A model generated the notes under the pieces. That model saw nothing but the letters and a program-made list of their open reading frames with translations, was not told the origin of the DNA and searched no databases. The translations under genes and the position numbers were made by a program. Below, in pieces: positions 1-6,715 of a stretch of DNA of 10,060 bases; positions within the stretch are counted from its first letter, which is position 1; every line of letters begins with the position of its first letter. The stretch spans positions 1-10,060 of the forward strand of contig CAJWUE010000053.1 in the NCBI GenBank assembly GCA_913047775.1, written 5' to 3'. This DNA is from GCA-002731945 sp913047775. GTDB taxonomy: Bacteria; Pseudomonadota; Alphaproteobacteria; MED-G09.

Positions 1-1025
1 TTTAAGTTTCCGATACTAGAAAGACCATCTCCACCAATTATCTTATCAGAAGAGAACCAGTATATTAATTTTACGTTTTCTGAAGATAAAAAAGAAGTTA
101 TTATCGTATGACCACCTTCAATTAAGATGTTATTAAAACCCACCTTTCCGATTTCGAGTAAGATTTCATCAACATTTAAATAAGAATCTTCTAATTGCGA
201 AACCTTCAAGACCTTTACATTTAGGTGTTCTAATTTTTTAATTTTGTTCTTGTTGGCATTAAGATTTGTAAAAATAATTGTATTGATCTCTTGGGCTGTT
301 CTTACAATTTTAGAATCTTCTGGAATTCTAAGAGTTGTATCAAGGATAATTCTACACGGAGATCTATTTTGAAGCCCTGCAAGTCTACAATTAAGCATCG
401 GATCATCAGATAAGACAGTATTTATTCCTACTAATATTGCATCATGAGTTGATCTTAAACGATGTCCATATTTTCTTGATAGATCATTGGTTATCCACTT
501 TGATTTTCCATCACGCAATGCGGTTTTGCCGTCAGCAGAACTTGCTATCTTAATATTTATGTTAGGTTTTCCATTTTTAACTCTATTTAGAAATCCACTA
601 TTAATTAAATTTGCCTCTTCTTCTAATACGCCAGTATCTACTATTACATTAGAGTCCTTTAGGAATTTAATACCTTTTCCATCCACAAGTGGGTTATCAT
701 CTTTTTGAGAAATCACCACTCTCGAAATTTTTTCTTTCACTAATAATTCTGCACAAGGAGGATTTTCTCCTGAATGATTGCATGGCTCCAAAGTTACATA
801 TACAGTTGCCCCCTCAATATCCGCACAACTCTTTTCAATCGCTATTTTTTCTGCATGTGGAGAGCCATTTAACCCTGTTGATGCAGCGCTTATTATTTTT
901 TTTTCTTTGGACACTATCACACAGCCAACGGAAGGATTCTTTCCTGTATTACCTAGGTTTCTTTTGGCTAGGTTTAATGCGTATCTCATATACCTTTTAT
1001 CTTCATTATTAGAAGTGATTTTCAT
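1..1025 (-). CDS. ribD: Riboflavin biosynthesis bifunctional deaminase/reductase RibD, 3' end outside the window
   Basis: This cytoplasmic enzyme catalyses two consecutive steps of riboflavin synthesis: deamination of the pyrimidinone product of GTP cyclohydrolase II, then NADPH-dependent reduction of the ribosyl side chain. My reverse-strand translation gives 341 codons without a stop before the window edge, so only a short C-terminal piece is missing. The deaminase domain (about residues 8-145) has the zinc site H57-A-E59 and PCNHSGENPPC (81-91, ligands C82 and C91), with E59 the expected catalytic acid. The reductase domain (about 153 onward) shows ASSADGKTA (161-169), KWIT (176-179), DAILVG (195-200), DDP (207-209) and the nucleotide-site LIEGGH (301-306). 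The usual PNP before VGC is KNP here, a mild deviation. The ATG at 1025 is preceded by an in-frame TAG three codons upstream, so the start cannot lie further out. It follows nrdR after 37-38 bases, consistent with a glyA-nrdR-ribD operon. Confidence 0.96.
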   Translation of the reverse strand, partial: MKITSNNEDKRYMRYALNLAKRNLGNTGKNPSVGCVIVSKEKKIISAASTGLNGSPHAEKIAIEKSCADIEGATVYVTLEPCNHSGENPPCAELLVKEKISRVVISQKDDNPLVDGKGIKFLKDSNVIVDTGVLEEEANLINSGFLNRVKNGKPNINIKIASSADGKTALRDGKSKWITNDLSRKYGHRLRSTHDAILVGINTVLSDDPMLNCRLAGLQNRSPCRIILDTTLRIPEDSKIVRTAQEINTIIFTNLNANKNKIKKLEHLNVKVLKVSQLEDSYLNVDEILLEIGKVGFNNILIEGGHTIITSFLSSENVKLIYWFSSDKIIGGDGLSSIGNL

Positions 1026-1063
1026 ACTATTCTATTTACAAATGATTTATTTAATAATCAATG

Positions 1064-1531
1064 CTAGTCATTTAAATTTGGAGGATTATCAAGATCACCT
1101 ACAAAATCCTCAAAATCACCTACTGCACGAAAATTTTTATAAACTGAAGCAAACCTTACATATGCCACCATGTCTAGCTCGCGCAACGCAGCCATAATTA
1201 AACTTCCAATTAAATTTGAAGGAATGTCTGACTCACCTGTACTTTCTAGTTGTCTTATGATTCCTGTAACCATCTTTTCAATCTTCTCAGGATCAATATC
1301 TCTTTTTCTTATAGCAATTTGAACTGATCTCATAAGCTTATCTCGATCAAAAGGAGCTCTTCGACCAGACCTCTTAACCACAGTTAAATCTCGCATTTGA
1401 ATCCTTTCAAATGTAGTGAACCTACCTCCACAAGCTAAACATTGTCTCCTTCTTCTGATAGCAGCCTCTTCCTCAGTTGGTCGAGAGTCTCTTACTTGAG
1501 TGTCTGAATTACCACAAAAAGGACAACGCAT
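1064..1531 (-). CDS. nrdR: Transcriptional repressor NrdR of ribonucleotide reductase genes
   Basis: NrdR is a zinc- and nucleotide-binding repressor that senses ATP/dATP and shuts down ribonucleotide reductase operons by binding NrdR boxes. The 155-residue protein is full length for the family. Its N-terminal zinc ribbon has the four cysteines C3, C6, C31 and C34, with the typical RDSRPTEE and IRRRRQCLACGGRFTTFER stretches between and after them. The ATP-cone domain follows at about residues 49-139, including VVKRSGRRAPFDRDK and YVRFASVYKNF. The start codon overlaps the glyA stop by one base (TAATG), and a GAGG ribosome-binding site lies seven bases upstream inside glyA, so translation is probably coupled. 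No ribonucleotide reductase gene and no obvious NrdR box is visible here, so its targets lie elsewhere. To the eye this gene is somewhat less AT-rich than its neighbours, as expected for an Arg-rich conserved protein. Confidence 0.98.
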   Translation of the reverse strand: MRCPFCGNSDTQVRDSRPTEEEAAIRRRRQCLACGGRFTTFERIQMRDLTVVKRSGRRAPFDRDKLMRSVQIAIRKRDIDPEKIEKMVTGIIRQLESTGESDIPSNLIGSLIMAALRELDMVAYVRFASVYKNFRAVGDFEDFVGDLDNPPNLND

Positions 1532-2844
1532 TATAAATCCTCATATATTGGAAATTGATTACAAAGAAGAATAACTTCTTTTTTAACCTTTTCTTCAATT
1601 TTTTTATCAGAACTATTTTTATCTTTACACAAAGTATTTAGAACTTCACAAATAAGCTCACCAGTTCTTTTAAATTCTAGCGGGCCAAAACCTCGGGTAG
1701 TACATGCGGGAGTACCTAATCTAATTCCAGAAGTTACAGTTGGTTTTTCGGGGTCAAAAGGCACACCATTCTTATTACAGGTAATATTTGACTTACCTAA
1801 AGCACTCTCTGCTTCACTTCCCTTTAAACCTTTTGGCCTCAGATCCAGTAAAATAAGATGACTATCTGTTCCACCAGAAACAATATCAAATCCATCGTCC
1901 AGAAGAGTGTTAGAAAGTATTTTTGCATTTTCAATAACAGTCTTCGAATAGATTTTAAAATCTGGTTTCAATGCCTCGCCAAATGCAACAGCTTTAGCAA
2001 GGATTGTATGCATGAGTGGCCCACCTTGAATGCCTGGAAAGATAGCAGAATTAATTTTGATTGATATCTCTTCGTTATTGGTGAGTATCATGCCGCCTCT
2101 TGGTCCTCGTAAGGTTTTGTGGGTTGTAGTTGTTACAACATCAGCGTGAGGAAATGGAGATGGATAAAGGCCTGAAGCAACTAGTCCAGCAAAATGTGCC
2201 ATATCTACCAAAAGGTAAGCACCAACGGAAATCGCAATATCTTTAAATTTCTTAAAATCTATTTGTCTTGGATACGCAGAACCTCCTGCAATTATTAAAT
2301 TTGGTTTATGCTTATTGGCTAACTCTTCTACTTCTTCGAAGTCTATTAAACAATCCTCTTCCTTTACCCCATATTGGACGGCATTAAACCATTTTCCCGA
2401 TTGATTAGGTTTTGCCCCATGAGTTAAATGACCTCCTGCCGCAAGGCTCATACCAAGAATAGTGTCCCCAGGAGTAAGTAATGATTGAAATACGGCTTGA
2501 TTAGCTTGAGAGCCAGAATGAGGCTGTACATTAGCAAAATTGGTATTAAATAATTTACATGCTCGCTTAATAGCAAGCTCTTCAGCTTTATCTACATGAT
2601 CACAACCACCATAGTACCTTCTTCCAGGATAGCCTTCGGCATATTTGTTAGTCATTATTGATCCTTGAGCCTCAAGGACAGCTTGAGAAACAATATTTTC
2701 GGAGGCAATTAGTTCTATATTTTCTTGTTGTCTTTTGAGTTCAAACCTCAATGCATTATACAATTCTTCGTCAGTTTCCTTTAAATTTGAAGAAAAAAAA
2801 CCTGAATTATCGTCATAAAGATTTTGATTGTTAACTTCGGACAT
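1531..2844 (-). CDS. glyA: Serine hydroxymethyltransferase
   Basis: GlyA is a cytoplasmic PLP enzyme interconverting serine plus tetrahydrofolate with glycine plus 5,10-methylene-tetrahydrofolate, the main source of one-carbon units. The 437-residue length is normal. Diagnostic motifs are IELIASEN (43-50), NKYAEGYPGRRYYGG (66-80), the PHSGSQAN turn (108-115), VDMAHFAG (213-220), and VVTTTTHKTLRGPRGG (236-251), where K243 of THKT is the Schiff-base lysine. The C-terminal part keeps SGIRLGTPA and TTRGF. The first 25 or so residues are a poorly conserved, Asn/Asp/Ser-rich leader before the family core. Methionine 1 is the only sensible upstream ATG, but its ribosome-binding site is weak, with only an AGG about 20 bases away. 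It leads a likely glyA-nrdR-ribD operon, and a 76-base spacer separates it from the upstream phosphodiesterase gene. Confidence 0.98.
   Translation of the reverse strand: MSEVNNQNLYDDNSGFFSSNLKETDEELYNALRFELKRQQENIELIASENIVSQAVLEAQGSIMTNKYAEGYPGRRYYGGCDHVDKAEELAIKRACKLFNTNFANVQPHSGSQANQAVFQSLLTPGDTILGMSLAAGGHLTHGAKPNQSGKWFNAVQYGVKEEDCLIDFEEVEELANKHKPNLIIAGGSAYPRQIDFKKFKDIAISVGAYLLVDMAHFAGLVASGLYPSPFPHADVVTTTTHKTLRGPRGGMILTNNEEISIKINSAIFPGIQGGPLMHTILAKAVAFGEALKPDFKIYSKTVIENAKILSNTLLDDGFDIVSGGTDSHLILLDLRPKGLKGSEAESALGKSNITCNKNGVPFDPEKPTVTSGIRLGTPACTTRGFGPLEFKRTGELICEVLNTLCKDKNSSDKKIEEKVKKEVILLCNQFPIYEDL
1539..1542 (-). promoter_or_regulatory. Ribosome-binding site of nrdR inside the glyA 3' end
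   Basis: On the minus strand a GAGG sits seven bases before the nrdR ATG and lies within the last codons of glyA. It is one of the few clear Shine-Dalgarno matches in the window. Together with the one-base stop/start overlap it supports the chosen nrdR start and coupled translation of the two genes. Confidence 0.65.
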
Positions 2845-2888
2845 AATTTTTAATATAAATCAACCTTTCATTACTACATTTTGTATAT

Positions 2889-2900
2889 TGGAATGTTCCA
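2889..2900. promoter_or_regulatory. Short inverted repeat upstream of glyA, possible operator
   Basis: The 76-base spacer between the phosphodiesterase gene and glyA holds the inverted repeat TGGAATGTTCCA (5-bp arms, 2-bp centre). On the minus strand, in the glyA direction, it lies just upstream of a TATACA that could serve as a -10 element, with a TTGTGT about 15 bases before that. The layout would suit an operator overlapping a promoter, but the arms are short and could arise by chance in AT-rich DNA. I see no riboswitch fold or terminator in this spacer. Confidence 0.2.
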
Positions 2901-2920
2901 TAACACAATTAAAAATATTT

Positions 2921-3667
2921 TTACCATAAATTTTTCTCCTTCAATATACTTTTTAAAAGCACTATCTTATCAGTCATTATTCCATCGACGCCTAAGTCTA
3001 TTAATCTTCTTATTTCTTTTTCTTGATTAATTGTCCAGGCTATAACTTTAATATTATTAGACTTTAAATAATTTATATTTCTCTTATTCAGAAGATCTAA
3101 ATTATATTTTTTTACGGGTAGCGAAGCAAAAATTGAGTCTATTTTAATTCTATAATTAAAGTACGAATTAAATTTAGCACTTATTATATCTAAAGGCCCC
3201 ATCGATGTTAAACATATATCCGTAAGGTTATTTTTGATAATATTTATCCGCTTTTGTGAGAAAGAGCCCATACATACTCTATTCAAACAATTTGTTTTTT
3301 TAACTAAATCTACAACAGGCATAACTGTTGAGTCTGACTTTATATCAACTGAAAAAAAACATTCTGGAAATGCTTCTAACAGATCAGAAAACAAGGGAAT
3401 TTTATATTTACCAAATATCTTAATTTTTTTAATATCTGAATAATTTTTTTCACTTATTAAACCACTTGCATCTGTTACTCTATCAAGAGACGGGTCATGG
3501 AAAGCTAAAATATATCCATCTTTAGTTGTGCGCAAATCTGTTTCTAATAGCTTATACCCCAGACCTACAGCAGCATTAAAAGCTTCAAAGGAATTTTCTG
3601 GCGCATAATCTGATCCTCCCCTATGAGCAAATGGAAAAAATTTTAAGTCTTCGAAAAAAAAGGTCAT
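2921..3667 (-). CDS. Glycerophosphodiester phosphodiesterase (GDPD/UgpQ-like)
   Basis: Members of this TIM-barrel family hydrolyse glycerophosphodiesters, such as deacylated phospholipids, to glycerol-3-phosphate and an alcohol, recycling phosphate and carbon. The 248 residues match the short bacterial UgpQ type. Active-site motifs are present in order: HRG (H15-R16), PENS (E24, N25), the metal ligands ETD (E42, D44) and FHD (H57 with D58). VDIK (107-110) follows where most members have an acidic residue-x-Lys pair, so D108 likely stands in for the usual Glu. The C-terminal half has IAWTIN and GVDGIMTDK; the last motif usually reads TDxP, and the proline is absent here. There is no signal peptide, so it is probably cytoplasmic. 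It is divergent from the RDD gene and 76 bases upstream of glyA. No glycerophosphodiester transporter is adjacent, so the exact substrate is open. Confidence 0.9.
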   Translation of the reverse strand: MTFFFEDLKFFPFAHRGGSDYAPENSFEAFNAAVGLGYKLLETDLRTTKDGYILAFHDPSLDRVTDASGLISEKNYSDIKKIKIFGKYKIPLFSDLLEAFPECFFSVDIKSDSTVMPVVDLVKKTNCLNRVCMGSFSQKRINIIKNNLTDICLTSMGPLDIISAKFNSYFNYRIKIDSIFASLPVKKYNLDLLNKRNINYLKSNNIKVIAWTINQEKEIRRLIDLGVDGIMTDKIVLLKSILKEKNLW

Positions 3668-3720
3668 TTTATTTTAATGTCTTAATTATGTATTATAGTT
3701 AAATTATACAAAGATTTTTT
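3668..3720. promoter_or_regulatory. Divergent intergenic region with candidate promoters
   Basis: This 53-base, almost purely A/T spacer separates the two divergent transcription units and must hold or adjoin both promoters. Facing the phosphodiesterase gene there are two perfect TATAAT hexamers on the minus strand (3708-3703 and 3697-3692). Neither has a convincing -35 box at 17 bases. Facing the RDD gene, TATACA (3705-3710) has a weak TTAATT 17 bases upstream (3682-3687). This would start transcription only a few bases before the RDD ATG, suggesting a leaderless or near-leaderless message. There is no Shine-Dalgarno match before that ATG. These assignments are by eye in very AT-rich DNA, so individual boxes are uncertain. 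Confidence 0.35.
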
Positions 3721-4176
3721 ATGAACAATATCAATATTTCTTATTATGATAAGATTTTATTAAAGAGAATGATTGCATCTTTTATAGATGTGCTTCTAGT
3801 CTCTATACTAACAATCGCAGTTTTAATAATTATCTCCTTTTTAAGTGTTCTTACTTTTGGGATTATCGGTAAGTCTATTCCTTTTGTTATTCCCGTAATC
3901 TTTTCAACTTACTTTTCCTTCACATTGGGTAGTGATAATTCAGCTACACCAGGAATGAATATATTGGGTATTGTTATAAAAAACAAAAAAATGAATAACT
4001 TAAGAAAAGTTTCAGCTTTCGGGCATACATTAATATTTTTTATAAGTTTACCAATAGGGCTTATATTTTTAATCTCAATTATATATCCTCTATTAAATAA
4101 AGAAAGAAAGTGTATTCATGATCTTATTTATGAGATAGAAGCTTACGAAAAAAAAGAGAGAAATTATGATCTTTGA
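3721..4176 (+). CDS. RDD family integral membrane protein
   Basis: This is a small inner-membrane protein of 151 residues belonging to the RDD family, whose molecular function is mostly unknown (some members are linked to ion transport or stress). Family marks are the N-terminal KRMIASFIDVLL with the Arg and Asp that name the family, the loop SATPGMNILGIVI after the second hydrophobic stretch, and the C-terminal NKERKCIHDLIYEIE with the conserved His-Asp. I see about three hydrophobic segments (roughly 19-45, 52-70 and 99-124). The ATG has no visible ribosome-binding site. The gene opens the plus-strand cluster and overlaps the next gene by 11 bases. In many alphaproteobacteria an RDD gene lies near the arginyl/leucyl-transferase gene and parC, as it does here apart from the inserted transporters. 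Confidence 0.88.
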   Translation: MNNINISYYDKILLKRMIASFIDVLLVSILTIAVLIIISFLSVLTFGIIGKSIPFVIPVIFSTYFSFTLGSDNSATPGMNILGIVIKNKKMNNLRKVSAFGHTLIFFISLPIGLIFLISIIYPLLNKERKCIHDLIYEIEAYEKKERNYDL

Positions 4177-5980
4177 AATTGAAGTTTATATGTGGATTAC
4201 CTTTATATTAATTATTTTATCTATGTTGTTGTATTTCTTAGATAAAATTAGAATTGAAATAATTGCACTAGGAACAATTTCTGCTTTACTTCTACTTTTT
4301 CAGAATAGTCCTATTTTAGGAGTGGTTTCAGGAAATCCAATCTCTTTAGAGTTATTACTACAAGGTTTTGCCAACCCTGCTCTAATAGCTTTAATGAGCC
4401 TTTTGATTATTGGGCAAGGGCTTCTAGTTACCGGTGCTTTTGACGGTTTTAATACGATTATTGGGAATAATAAAAAATATTCAGAATATAAATTACTTTT
4501 AGTTATGATCTTAGTATTAATACTAAGCGCATTATTAAATAATACTCCAATAATAATTATGTTTATTCCTATAATTATCTCATTGAGTAGACAATTAAAC
4601 CGTACTGCGAGAATGGTATTATTGCCTTTATCTTATGTATGTATATTGGGAGGCATTACCACTTTAATTGGTTCTTCTACTAATCTCCTAGTATCTGGAG
4701 CAACATCGTCTCTTATTGGAAAACAGATAGGGTTTTTCGAATTTACGAAACAAGGGCTAATACTGGCCTCAGTTGGTTTTATATACGTTACCTTAATATT
4801 ACCTAAGATATTGGGAAAAAATTCTCACGTCGAAGAAGAAGATTACGAGATATCAAATAATGGAAAACAATATTTCGTAGAAATAAGCTTAGATTCCAAA
4901 AATGCATTACTTGGAAAAAGTTTCATATCTGGCCTGCTTCCAGATCTTAAAGATGCAACTATAAATCTAATAATAAGAGATAACGAAAAGATTCTACCTC
5001 CGTTTGATGACATAATACTTCAGACGAATGATAGGCTTATTATTGCGATAACTAAGAATGAACTAATACAAAAAATTAAATCTAATGATAAAATATTTAA
5101 TAAGATAGGTTATGAAAATGATAAATCTGATAGAGAATTAATAATCGAAGCTGCTGTCTCCCCGGGTTCTTTTATGATAGGAAGAACTATCAATCAAACA
5201 AATTTTGAAACCGAAACAAGCTGTAAGGTTATTGGTCTTCAGAGAGATAGAAAATTTGATAGAGACTCTCCTAGATCTCAAAAATTGAGTCAGGAAAATA
5301 TATTACTATTAAGAGGAGATGGAGAGTTAATAAGAAGACTTAGAGCACATAAAGATATTTTTCCTATAGAATGGTCTGCAATTTCATTACCTTTAAAGAA
5401 ATTTAGTCAAAGGTCTAAAATCATTTTTGCAGTTACAATAATCTCTGCTGCAACCGGCTTCTTAAACATCACAACCGCAGCCTTATTGGGGGCAGTTATG
5501 ATGCTTATCTTTAAAGTTCTTAGTATTAAAGAAGCTTTATCTTCTTTAGATATAAAAATTTATCTACTTGTAGCCTCTACGCTGATGTTATCTACTGTTC
5601 TTCAAGAAACAGGAGGAGCAAAATTAATTGCTGATACCTTAATTTTATTAACTAATAATCTAAGTATACCGTCGGTTTTATCTTTGCTCTTTATTATCAT
5701 AGCCATAATTACAAACTTTCTTAGCAATAACGCTACTGCGGTATTATTTACTCCTATAGCAATTAATCTTGCTAATGATTTCCAGATGCAGCCTGAACCA
5801 TTTATTTTTTGCGTTATCTTCGCTGCAAATTGCTCTTTTGCTACCCCAATAGGATATCAAACCAATTTATTGGTTATGGGTCCGGGGGGTTATAAATTTG
5901 TTGATTATTTAAAATCTGGTATACCATTAATTATAATCTTATGGATAACATATAGCCTTACTGTGTATTTCGGAATCTAA
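4166..5980 (+). CDS. SLC13-type (DASS) permease with two internal RCK_C (TrkA-C) domains
   Basis: This is a 604-residue inner-membrane transporter of the divalent anion:sodium symporter type, whose relatives move sulfate, dicarboxylates or other anions. Two hydrophobic halves, about residues 8-213 and 415-600, flank a soluble cytoplasmic insert. Each half carries a family signature: NNTPI (125-129) with TTLIGSSTN (165-173), and SNNATA (520-525) with FATPIGYQTN (558-567). The insert holds two RCK_C-like domains, about 232-300 and 322-398, thought to bind ligands and gate transport. The start at 4166 has a purine-rich AGAGAG five bases upstream and overlaps the RDD stop by 11 bases. An alternative ATG at 4190 lacks a good site. 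bpt follows after a single base. The substrate cannot be told from sequence; sulfate, organic dianions or other anions are all possible. Confidence 0.92.
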   Translation: MIFEIEVYMWITFILIILSMLLYFLDKIRIEIIALGTISALLLLFQNSPILGVVSGNPISLELLLQGFANPALIALMSLLIIGQGLLVTGAFDGFNTIIGNNKKYSEYKLLLVMILVLILSALLNNTPIIIMFIPIIISLSRQLNRTARMVLLPLSYVCILGGITTLIGSSTNLLVSGATSSLIGKQIGFFEFTKQGLILASVGFIYVTLILPKILGKNSHVEEEDYEISNNGKQYFVEISLDSKNALLGKSFISGLLPDLKDATINLIIRDNEKILPPFDDIILQTNDRLIIAITKNELIQKIKSNDKIFNKIGYENDKSDRELIIEAAVSPGSFMIGRTINQTNFETETSCKVIGLQRDRKFDRDSPRSQKLSQENILLLRGDGELIRRLRAHKDIFPIEWSAISLPLKKFSQRSKIIFAVTIISAATGFLNITTAALLGAVMMLIFKVLSIKEALSSLDIKIYLLVASTLMLSTVLQETGGAKLIADTLILLTNNLSIPSVLSLLFIIIAIITNFLSNNATAVLFTPIAINLANDFQMQPEPFIFCVIFAANCSFATPIGYQTNLLVMGPGGYKFVDYLKSGIPLIIILWITYSLTVYFGI

Positions 5981-5981
5981 A

Positions 5982-6695
5982 ATGAACAATATCAAAATGT
6001 TTCATAAAGAAGACTTTTTTGTTTCTAAGCCATTTCAGTGTGTTTACAAAAATCATATGTATGAAAAGAAAATTTTTTCTTTTCTTCCTACTGAAGGTGG
6101 TGAAGACCTATACAATTTACTTATTCAAAAGGGATTTAGAAGAAGCCAAAATATACTGTACAGACAAGTTTGTGAAAAATGTAGTTCATGTAGGTCTATC
6201 AGAATTATAGTTAATAATTTTTTTCAAAGCAAAAGTCAAAAAAGGATTAGAAATAAAAACAAGGGTTTGTTTAATATAAAATTAATTGATTACTCTTCTA
6301 TGGAACAATTTATACTTTTTAAAAAATATCTCTCTTTTAAACATCCTGAAAGTGAGATGAATGAGATGTTGTTTGAAGAATATAAAGATATGATTACTGA
6401 TTCAGGTGTTCAAACTAGGGTTATGGAGTATCGGCACAATGAAAGATTAATAGCGTGTTGTATATCTGATGTCTTAAAAGATTCTCTGTCATTAGTGTAT
6501 TCTTTTTATGATCCTGACTATTTAAAAAACTCCCTAGGTATATATATTATTCTTGATCACATTCGATTGGCTGAGTCTATTAATAAACCATATCTATATC
6601 TAGGTTACTGGGTGGAAGGTTGTCAGGAAATGGAATACAAAAGTAATTTTAAGACTTCAGAAATATTAATTAATAATTCTTGGAAAAAAATTTAA
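5982..6695 (+). CDS. bpt: Aminoacyl-tRNA-protein transferase Bpt/Ate (aspartate/glutamate leucyltransferase)
   Basis: Bpt adds an amino acid (Leu in characterised bacterial Bpt, Arg in the related ATE1) from aminoacyl-tRNA to proteins with N-terminal Asp or Glu, marking them for ClpS/ClpAP degradation through the N-degron pathway. The 237 residues are about full length. The N-terminal domain has C20 followed by GFRRS (51-55) and YRQVCEKCSSCRSIRI (60-75), with cysteines C64, C67 and C70. The basic segment SKSQKRIRNKNK (83-94) follows. The GNAT-like C-terminal domain shows SFYDPDY (174-180), NSLGIYIILDHI (183-194), YLYLGYWV (204-211) and MEYKSNFK (217-224). The usual CPYLP near the N-terminus has drifted to CVYKN. 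It starts one base after the permease stop. A conserved neighbour of RDD and parC in this class, here it sits between two transporters. Confidence 0.94.
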   Translation: MNNIKMFHKEDFFVSKPFQCVYKNHMYEKKIFSFLPTEGGEDLYNLLIQKGFRRSQNILYRQVCEKCSSCRSIRIIVNNFFQSKSQKRIRNKNKGLFNIKLIDYSSMEQFILFKKYLSFKHPESEMNEMLFEEYKDMITDSGVQTRVMEYRHNERLIACCISDVLKDSLSLVYSFYDPDYLKNSLGIYIILDHIRLAESINKPYLYLGYWVEGCQEMEYKSNFKTSEILINNSWKKI

Positions 6696-6715
6696 TTTCT
6701 AAAATCGAAATATTT

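Noticed and set aside
1026..1063. Terminator or small RNA between nrdR and ribD
   Set aside because: The 38 bases contain no stable hairpin or T-run, and the spacing fits an uninterrupted operon.
778..1197. Plus-strand open frame of 139 codons spanning the ribD start and nrdR 3' end
   Set aside because: It is antisense to two well-supported conserved genes, has low-complexity composition without recognisable motifs, and has no ribosome-binding site. It is a shadow frame, as are the overlapping frames at 487-708 and 689-1012.
1858..2064. Short plus-strand frame inside glyA
   Set aside because: It is antisense to a conserved part of GlyA and its translation shows no family features.
2845..2920. 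Glycine or SAM riboswitch upstream of glyA
   Set aside because: The spacer is only 76 bases, very AT-rich and lacks the G/C-rich helices and conserved cores of those riboswitches.
3234..3443. Short plus-strand frame inside the phosphodiesterase gene
   Set aside because: It is antisense to the GDPD domain and resembles no family.
6019..6210. Plus-strand frame within bpt in another register
   Set aside because: The bpt frame carries all the conserved motifs across this stretch; the alternative frame is a by-product of AT-rich codons.
6680..6715. Upstream TTG start for the TRAP binding protein
   Set aside because: It would overlap bpt by 16 bases and put 12 extra residues before the Tat signal. 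The ATG at 6716 gives a normal basic-RR-hydrophobic leader.
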